From NCBI RefSeq assembly GCF_036711975.1, contig NC_091972.1, positions 32,245,001 to 32,309,000 of the forward strand: DNA of 64,000 bases. The letters are read 5' to 3'. Below are positions 56,701-64,000 of this stretch, one piece after another (within the stretch, counting starts at the first letter, position 1; the number at the start of each line of letters is the position of its first letter). A program made the position numbers and the translations under genes. The notes beneath the pieces were generated by a model. That model made no database searches. It was not told the origin of the DNA and saw nothing but the letters and a program-made list of their open reading frames with translations. This DNA comes from Onthophagus taurus. Its lineage: Eukaryota > Arthropoda > Insecta > Coleoptera > Scarabaeidae.

Positions 56701-59700
56701 TGGGAAAGGTTTGTATTTTCCTGGTATAAGCCTATCTCGATCTCGGTTACTGGATGGATATCTGTCTCTTCCTCCACTAGATGGTAACCTATCTCCAGGT
56801 ATATAGCGATCACTTGGATAATAGCGATCGCCCGGAATATATCTGTCGCTTGAAGGATATCTATCCCCTGGAGTATAACGATCTGTCGACGGATACCGAT
56901 CTCCTGGGATGTAACGATCTGTTGGAGGATATCGATCTCCTGGTAAATATCGGTCACTAGATGGATAACGATCTCCTGGAATATATCGATCGCGTTCTTC
57001 ATAGATGTAAATACCACCAGGACGTCTTCTATCAAATTTATCATCATAACCAGGTCTGTACGGTATATCAAATCCTCCAAATCTTTCGCCCAAGGGTCGT
57101 CTATCAGGGTAATAAGGAGGAACATTAACTTTTCCTGGAGTCGTTGGGTATGGTACGATATCTGGAATTATGTTGGGTGGATAAAATTCATCTGGACCAG
57201 GATAATATCTATCATCATAGCCCCCAGGTCTTGGTCTATGTGGGTAAGGATCTCTATCATATCCGCCACTACTTGGTGGATACGGTCTTCCAGGATAATC
57301 ACCACCACTAGAACTTGGAGGGTAAGGAGTTTTAGGAGGAAGGGGACGTCCTGGACGACCTGGATACATTCCTGGTGGAATTCCTGGCCTATCATGACTT
57401 TCCATATCATCTCCAACTACGGAGTCTGTAATAAACTTGATACAATTCGGACAATTTATAACCAGACTGAATCCTTTTTCTCCCTTATGACGAGCAAAAA
57501 AGATCCAGTCTGGTTATAATTACTTAAAATTTCTTAGACAACGAATACTCACGCATTAAGTTTTCATAAAAATCATAATCTGCATTGTAGATAATCCTCA
57601 TACCATCGTGTCTTTGATTGAATCTGCTTAATCTACAGGATCTAAATCTTTCACTATATGCTGCTGATCTACACTGAAAGCTGGGTTGTCTTAAACATTC
57701 ATCTAAACATTCGTTTAAGGTTTTATCAGAAAGTTCTGATTGATGTTCAGCACTTAATTGACTGTTTCTAAAACGTTGGAATGCTGTATCGGGGCGTTTT
57801 CGATTAAATAGATGAGAGGTTACTCTGTTGTCTTGATATTCAGGTCCTCTTGCTACAAATAATAGATAAATGAGTATTTATATAAATAAGGTAAAGATTA
57901 AGGTTAAATTAGGTAAGGAAAGAGTAAAAATTTATTACAATACATGTTGGAAATAAAACGATTTATTGAGAGGAAATCAGGATCTTTGTGGTGTACGAAT
58001 TCTCTGAGATATGAAAAAAGGTGTGGATTGAGGAAGTTGAAGAAATGAAGTTGACAGAAGTAATAAAAGTAAAGATGAGATTAGAGTCAGTCTATTAGAA
58101 AATTAAGGGGAGGGGAAATCGAGTGCAAAAGAATGCTGGAAATGGTTAAGATATGTTTGAAATATTGCAGATGGATGAAGAATGCGATAATGTTAGGAAG
58201 ATACTACAAAATTGACAGCTTACGTTTGTTTTGTTTAGTGTTGTAATAATAATGGATTCAAGATATTTTAATAAGTTCATGTTTATAATATAGTTCATTA
58301 TGCCCATATAAATCTTTGGCAACGGCTAACTTTTGTTATGAATACAGCAAGGAAAGAATTAACCAGTTAGCATATGAGATTCAAAAGTTGGTACTTAGTA
58401 TTTTGCTACTATGGTCCTAGAACATCAACAATGTAGTGCTATCAATGTCCTGAGATTTGATATTATGCTTCAGAAAAATCGACAGCTCTGGTTCGACAGC
58501 AAATCGAAAACGTTTCCGGACATCAGAGTAGCCAGAAACCGTTAATAATGTTCCTCTTATATAGAGGTTTGAAGAATAAGTCCATAAAATTAGAAAGCTT
58601 TCGCGTCTTGTTGATGCCTGTAAGACAATATAAAATACACTTGATAGTGTCAACAGATTTCCCAAATTTGGGTTCCAACTCATATCGACGTAGCTGGGAA
58701 GTAGTGGGTACCAATTGACATGTTATTTGCAACGGTTAAACGAAGAATTGAACAATGAGTGACGAAAAGTATTTACCTGCTATAGAATTAGTTTTCAGAC
58801 ATGAAATGTTTAACGAGGTTCGTTAAATTCCACGGTCACAGCTAAGAATGCATTCATTATAAGTTAAAAATGAGTGAGCTTATTTATGTTATTATCGTTT
58901 AAGGACGCATCTTGAGTACGGACTATGCTTCTTCACTGGGTAAAATCCTTTAACTGTACAATGAATTTTAATATGATTCAGGGTGTAAAAGAACTTATTA
59001 CTGCTTAACTGAGTAAGATTATATGTATATAGATGAGCAAGCTCTTGTCAGATCTTAAGGGATGGAATTTATTTTGAGAAGTAATATAAATCGAAGTGGC
59101 TATTTTGGTCAACAGTATGGAAGTACAAAATGGGGTTGCGTGTTAATGCTGTAAAAAGACGAACTTTTTAGTCAGGACAGTCTATGATAAGACATCAATT
59201 ATATACATGAAGCATACATCAGCCTGCAATTATACAAAATGGATAAATTCACATCCGGTATCAAGAATTCATGACATAATGTATGCCATTGGTGAAACAC
59301 AGTGGTTACTAACAAAAACATTACTGCCAAGTGGAGATGAGTATAAAAGATACAGAGAAAACGACATTTACTTCATGTATTGAACTTGGGCGGATTAGTC
59401 TAGAGTTAAGGTAATATCGACAATCGAGCAAGTCAGTGCCGCGTAAGTACTCACTTATTCAAGATAATGGAGACCGGTTAAGATTAAATTCATTGTTTGC
59501 GAAGAAACATGATATCATCTATATATGGAGAGAAGCCACGGCTATTGAAAAGGATCGAAACGTGTTACCACGACCAAATTTACTACACATTACAAAATAA
59601 TACTTGTGATTACTACCTATCTCAAATCTGCATAGTGCCAAATTAATGTGAACGAGACAGATCGCGATCAAACAACCTTAACCGTCATCATTTCTTTGAA

Positions 59701-62531
59701 CGTATGATGAACAAGTAGCGAGTGGTTTGGGAGATGGAAATTTATTACTGCTAGTAAATTGTACGAATTGATTATTTTATGGCAAAGGTACATTATTAAC
59801 ACGTATAGACTCTGGAACCCCAGATGGAATGAAGAAACCTTAAGGAATGCCCATGATTTCTGCAAACTAGCACTTGAGGCCACTGCTTTATTTAAAATTT
59901 AGCCCATGTGTCCAAGCTATGAATGTATGACAAACAAATCCGCCAAGAAGGAATAGAAGCACGGACAACAAAAGTCGTTGAAATCTTTAAGCAACTTTTA
60001 AGTTTAGATAAGATAGTTCCTATTTTGAAATAGAAGTAAGCTGGAAGCCATACGTGATACATATACATAGATGGCAGTGGTTATGCTCTTGACGCTACAT
60101 CAATGGAAAAAAGAAGCACAAAGACTACTGAATAATGCTAAAAACAAGTATGCTATTAATAATGGAGTGAGAAGCAGTTACTGTTATTTGGACATTGAAT
60201 CGTTTTTGAGGTTAAGTTTTCATCATTTTGGCACATTGATCATTTGAAAATACACACAAAGAATAAAGTACAAACCCAAACTTGGCGTCGATAGATAGCT
60301 TCGAACATCGTAGTGCGTTTTATATCGTTACAAGCAGGAGGATGAAAATAAAGATGCAACACTCGTTAGTATGATGTTTGTCAGTAGAATAACCGACTGA
60401 AGTAACTGTACAGAAATTCGATGTTATGTTACCACTCATATTAGCAAATGTATAAAGCAGTCAAAGGTTGTGTCAAAAAGGTATAAGGGTCAAAGGTATA
60501 AAGCAATTAATCCCACAACATGCTAGTTATCTGCTGGTTTTGACGTATTTATATCTACATGGTAGAATACATTATCTAAATAAGTAGAATAGAAATTACC
60601 TACTGTGATAAAATTCTACTTAATATCATATCATGAAGTATAACGTGGCATAATTTGATATGGCGGAAATAAAAGTAGATATTAGATACAATGGCTGGTT
60701 ATACTGGTGGGAGAAAACGTGACACCTGTATTGAGCACTTATTTGCAATCTGCTAAAGACTGGTAAAGATTCTATGGGATGGACGAAACATCCATGAGCA
60801 ACAACAAGATCATCAAAAGATATTTATAGTGATGCTCATAAAATAAGACTTCCAGAATTTCAGGTTAGAGGTAAAGTTGATCTAGCATATGCTTAGTAGT
60901 GCTGGCAAACAAATATCATTACAAAATCATTAGTTGTACAAGTTTTCTAATTTGCAGCTCAGAGCAGCTAGTACCATTTGCAGGCCTTGAAGCCTTGACA
61001 TTATATTGTACCAACTCATCTCCAAGTCCCGCCACTTAAAAGTGGTTGATCTAGAAAGATAATTGCTAATTACTCGTTAGGACGTCGTCGGAACTACAAA
61101 AAAAGGTTATGGCGATAAAAGTCCTCTGTTCTGGTATTTGGAGAAGGTACAGCTTCGCTATTGAATGATAGTCTAACAACTACATCGAAATAAATAACAT
61201 ACAGAATGTCCAACTAAACAGAATTCATTGTAATAAATTCTTGATAAACGTTTATTAATACAAACGTATTTGAAAACTAGTATTATACTATTGGAATTGG
61301 AAGTATAAAAGAAGTACTAAGATTTTGTTTATAGAATAAGAAATGCTGTATCGCCCATGATATCGAGTAGTAATTAGTTATCTCAAAATACTTTAAAGTT
61401 GTCTAATCAATGAATTAAAGATTGATGTAAAATAGATACATAATTAATAATATTAAGATAAATTGTAAGTATTAAATAAATTTTAAAATAACTTACGACT
61501 GTCTAAACAAGCAAAATCATAAAAATGATGTGTAGGACTCTCACTTGTATCAATATCATTACTTTGCGAAATGGAATCTTCTTCCGACAGTGTACATTGT
61601 TGTGTTCTTTCGTCGTATTCAACAGATCGACAAAAATATTTTTCTGCTCTTATACACATCGATTGACACTCTTCTAATGTTATATTACTGAAGTGATCAA
61701 CTTCAAATGGACCACGAAGTTGTTTCTTTTCTTCTTTAATAAAAACTGCTAATCCTTCACAACGTTTTTCCGCAGTTAAACAAGTGTTTTCTAAATAATC
61801 CGAAGTAGGACTATCTTTCAGCTTTTCCGGGTGAGTTCTTCTCGTGAATCTTGTTAAGGAACAAGTTCTTGTTGAGGAATCAAAGGATGCCGATCGACAA
61901 ACGAAGCTAATCTCACCAAGACATTTATCTTCGCATTCGCTCCGATTAGAAACCATGACGTTTTTGATATCCGATGCGTCTAGCATTAATTTTTTGCGAG
62001 GGTGCCGCTCAAAAATGTATTTCCGATTTGGACAATCTACATCGGGTTTTCTCGCGGTGATGCAAATTTCCGAAAAGTGAACTGTGTTGGGTACAAACAT
62101 TAATATTCCTATTCCTTCGGGAGCTGCCTGTTCGTTAGCTAAATAACAACTTGATTCTTCGTATTCAGGTTCTCCATTATACATAGCTATTCTACTTCCG
62201 GGTTGGAAATCGAAAGATTTACAATTTCTTACTATGTTGTTTGAGGCGCGATCTCTTAAACATAATTCTTGACATTTTTCTAAAACCATAAACGGGGGAC
62301 TTGCATCTTTTATTATATCATTGTCGAATCCTTGAAGTTGAATATTTGGTAGTCTTTCGTACCATATTTTTCCGCTCATTGATCCTGATCCACATGATAT
62401 TTGAGCTAAAAAAATTTTTTTTGTTATTAAGCGGAGGGTTTTTTAAGATTATTACCTCTGGTCATCATTTTCAAAACTGTTAAAACGGTAATAGCCTGCA
62501 CCATGCTGGGTACGTATGGGTAATTTTTCAT
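49302..62531 (-). CDS. nompA: NompA-like PAN and ZP domain membrane protein, 8 exons
   Basis: Exons 62531-62456, 62405-61497, 57852-57553, 57425-56486, 56379-55927, 55860-55691, 50771-50453 and 50388-49302 join in phase to 1,417 aa. Order: signal peptide (MKNYPYVPSMVQAITVLTVL), three PAN modules, a fourth PAN, a Pro/Tyr/Arg-rich repeat region, a fifth PAN, a ZP domain, a furin-type site (GRRKR before EINETM), a transmembrane helix (LISAVFALVIILITVSLCVG) and a cytoplasmic tail. Five PAN modules plus one ZP domain match Drosophila NompA, the dendritic-cap protein linking mechanosensory cilia to cuticle. Other PAN/ZP proteins are the alternative; the domain count favours nompA. Introns 2 (3.6 kb) and 6 (4.9 kb) are large. 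Confidence 0.87.
50772..53350. other. nompA intron 6, 5' half in gene order reversed; mostly unassigned
   Basis: Long AT-rich intron. 51640-51850 looks like a LINE-type 3' tail (GAAGATGCCAGGTGAGATCT, then (AAT)n and CCTTTATTACCCAACAGGC), clade unknown. Otherwise nothing recognised. Confidence 0.4.
53440..53720 (+). repeat. degenerate short repeats around ATACTGCTAACAG
   Basis: Words such as GATACTGC, ACTGCTAACAGAA and GGCAGAAGAC recur at irregular spacing of about 30-45 bases, for example at 53448, 53490, 53682 and 53700. A worn-out minisatellite inside the Tigger relic. Confidence 0.55.
53820..55010 (+). pseudogene. Tigger-type pogo transposase relic
   Basis: Pieces in order: STGWMNGFLQ..IASADDLAAKEFP, VWNANKTDLFWKLMPNGTYV (first catalytic Asp position reads N-K-T-D for ADET-G), KTASGFKAAKDRVTFLFCFN, then 54285-54620 with FKVLLIIDTAPGHP (second Asp) and TASLIQPLDQGIITTFKIYY (third Asp). 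Right end ACACAATTCAGTG plus TA at about 55010; left end not found. Confidence 0.85.
55011..55690. other. nompA intron 6, remainder
   Basis: No recognised element between the Tigger terminus and nompA exon 6. Confidence 0.4.
55691..56379 (-). CDS. nompA: nompA exons 5 and 6 (PAN module 5)
   Basis: Exon 5 (56379-55927) begins with more Pro-rich DHRP repeats, then CDSEEF and CQLSCIESQDFICRSFNY. Exon 6 (55860-55691) completes the module (EVENCELSDRDSRDLDINN...GDCLD). The 66-base intron splits an Arg codon. Confidence 0.85.
56486..57425 (-). CDS. nompA: nompA exon 4 (proline-rich 12-residue repeats)
   Basis: Encodes about 313 residues of low complexity, rich in Pro, Gly, Tyr, Arg and Asp. From about residue 130 of the exon a 12-residue unit DRYIPGDRYPSS repeats about six times (36-base period, 56770-57000) with variants at Pro/Thr/Ser. 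No Cys at all, unlike the flanking exons. Probably an extended extracellular spacer. Confidence 0.87.
57553..57852 (-). CDS. nompA: nompA exon 3 (PAN module 4)
   Basis: No start codon; located from acceptor TTTGTAG and donor C|GTGAGT, both in phase 1. Encodes LNECLDECLRQPSFQCRSAA and CRLSRFNQRHDGM, a single PAN module. Confidence 0.85.
57853..61496. other. nompA intron 2, 3.6 kb, unassigned
   Basis: I scanned both strands for conserved transposase, RT or host-gene motifs and for paired element ends and found none that I trust. Probably old, decayed repeats. Confidence 0.4.
61497..62405 (-). CDS. nompA: nompA exon 2 (PAN modules 1-3)
   Basis: Three PAN modules in a row, each with the ECxxxC..x..CRS pattern: CQELCLRDRASNNIVRNCKS, CEDKCLGEISFVCRSASFDS, and CQSMCIRAEKYFCRSVEYDE. 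Apparent extra residues at the 3' end (RKLF) are intron. PAN modules mediate protein-protein contact in the extracellular matrix. Confidence 0.87.
62456..62531 (-). CDS. nompA: nompA exon 1 (signal peptide)
   Basis: 76 coding bases with donor AGAG|GTAATA; joins exon 2 after acceptor TTTTTAG at 62406 to give ...MMTRAQISCGSG. Hydrophobic core AITVLTVL. An internal Met (residue 10) is an alternative start; both give a signal peptide. Confidence 0.8.
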
Positions 62532-64000
62532 TTTGAAATTAACACTCTTTCCCAATTAAGAAACGCTCGCAATACATAGCACCTAAAACCTAAATATATC
62601 TTTTTAATGATTAGAAAAATTTTTTAAATTGAAAGTACACGTGCGTGAAAAAACACGGGTCACGAACAAAGGACAATGAAAAAAAGGGTGATTACGTAAT
62701 TGATGCGTTTCCCATGAAGAATACAAGATGTTACAATGTCGATTGATTTTTTATGGTTGAATTGGAGCGGTATTTTTTTATTGTTTTGTAACGAAATAGA
62801 TCGGTGTTGCCGAAATTTCACGTGAGAAGAACGCCGTGTGCGTTTAAAATTATGGCACACGTTAAATGGATATACCGGAAGTGAACATCCTGGTCGTAAC
62901 AGGCTCAGGGCTTTATCTGGCGATCGGTCACGGTTAAACCATGCAGAACGCCCAATGACACTCCGGACTTTGATCATTTTAATTTCTATATAGTCGTTTA
63001 ATCATCTGTATAAGATAAATATGTGATACTTTTCCTTGTTGTTATCGATTGTGCAAAGATAAAGGAATTGTTATAAAGTGGGTTCATTTTAAGTGTTAAA
63101 ACTAAAGTAACATTTGACCTAATTTTTTATTTTTGGTTATCTAAATGGTATTATCTCGTTTCAAACGAGTACACACCATTACATTGCGATTTATGTCAAG
63201 AGCGGACCATTTTAGATTATTTTATTAACTTGGGATCAAATCAAATACAATTTTTATGTGGAAACTATTTTTTATTAATGAGGAATAAAGTACCTAATTT
63301 GTTTTTATTTGGACAAAAAAAAGTTACAATAATAATGTTTGTATTGTTCACTTATAAAATAAGTATTTATTGATTAAAGTTTGAAATAAAGTTGTTATCT
63401 ATAGGTGGAAATTTTAATATGTTTAGTTTTAGATATCTATTTACGTCACATTACTAAAAATACTTTAAATGTGATTTAAAGTTAAAAAACAATAATAAAT
63501 AAAATTGTACTAAAAATTAATAGGTACTTAAAGTTCATTGTTGGTCTGTATTTTTAAAGATTAAAACGAATCAACACCATTGTGAGATGTTGAGAACAAT
63601 TTTGTTTATTATGAATGCTTTATAACAAGTTGAAGTTAAACACACTCCTCTTATTGTGTTTCTAATTATAGAAATAATCTTCCTCAATACACCACATTGT
63701 TCACCTGGTTTATTTTATTTTTTTTCTCATTTTTTGTTGAGATGACTTTAAGATTTTAACAATTTGCATTTGAAAAATGACCCAAAAATAACCTTCTTTC
63801 TACTAAGAAAAGATACTTTCTTTCTTTAGTTCGATTTTTAAGTTCGATTTGTAAACTTCAAATGATTTTACTAGGAATTAAGAAGGTAAAAAGGGGCAAA
63901 TAGAAAACTAGAATTATTAATTATTCTTTAATTTCGACTTAAGTTCTTTAAGATTAATAAAAAAAAATTCTTTTTTCAGATGTCATTATTACGCACAATC
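62532..64000. other. region upstream of nompA
   Basis: AT-rich sequence to the end of the window. It should contain the nompA promoter, but no specific site is identified and no gene is seen on either strand. Confidence 0.4.

Noticed and set aside
56547..57125. 192-codon frame on the minus strand overlapping nompA exon 4
   Set aside because: It is a shadow of the 36-base coding repeats in another frame, with repetitive Ile/Asp-rich content and no domain.
62660..62977. 105-codon minus-strand frame upstream of nompA
   Set aside because: No recognisable motif and no splice site linking it to nompA exon 1.

Overview
The window looks like a stretch of insect nuclear genome. It is AT-rich, its genes are split by GT..AG introns with AATAAA polyadenylation signals, it holds a NompA-type mechanosensory gene (an insect protein), and it is loaded with DNA transposons and LINE remnants. 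A beetle would fit the repeat content, but the order of insect is a guess. There is no sign of prokaryotic organisation, and I saw no tRNA, rRNA or CRISPR array.

Six host genes can be read, with exon joins checked for splice sites and reading phase. They are Rabenosyn-5 (+, 2829-11888, 4 exons), the exocyst subunit Exo84 (+, 18593-27746, 2 exons), the splicing factor Yju2/CCDC94 (-, 29111-27920, 4 exons), a NUDT8-like Nudix protein with a degraded Nudix box (+, 33326-34051, single exon), CWF19L1/Drn1 (-, 48633-34238, 6 exons) and a NompA-like PAN/ZP-domain membrane protein (-, 62531-49302, 8 exons). Exo84 and Yju2 converge, as do the Nudix gene and CWF19L1; nompA and CWF19L1 lie in tandem. 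Several exons are too short, or start too far inside an intron, to appear as open frames: Rabenosyn exon 3, the last Exo84 exon, the 20-base first exon of CWF19L1 and the signal-peptide exon of nompA.

Most of the sequence is transposon-filled introns and intergenic DNA. Introns are either under about 120 bases or 3.6-7.6 kb, and most of the large ones hold recognisable nested elements. Rabenosyn intron 3 is almost entirely one 7.6-kb inverted-repeat element into which two hATs and a mariner have inserted. The Rabenosyn-Exo84 spacer holds a mariner-type MITE containing a PIF/Harbinger element containing a pogo element, then a DD41D mariner and a second Harbinger. Exo84 intron 1 holds a piggyBac, a Tc1, a Penelope-like fragment and a LINE. 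CWF19L1 intron 5 holds nested MITEs, a hAT carrying a satellite, and a Tigger; its intron 2 holds a CR1-like LINE, a Mutator-like fragment and a second LINE. nompA intron 6 holds another Tigger. Target-site duplications could be read for many of them, which gives exact ends.

The most unusual structure is a pair of satellites. A 184-bp tandem array of about 13 copies (150-2520) lies just upstream of Rabenosyn-5. A second array with ~182-bp units arranged as 364-bp dimers lies inside a hAT element at 36.2-37.1 kb. Read on the opposite strand, the first array shares a core (CTCAAGAACTAAAAG plus flanks) and unit length with the second, which suggests one satellite family that has been carried by, or captured into, a transposon. 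No transposase seen here appears intact. I found no clear novel enzymatic or defence system.
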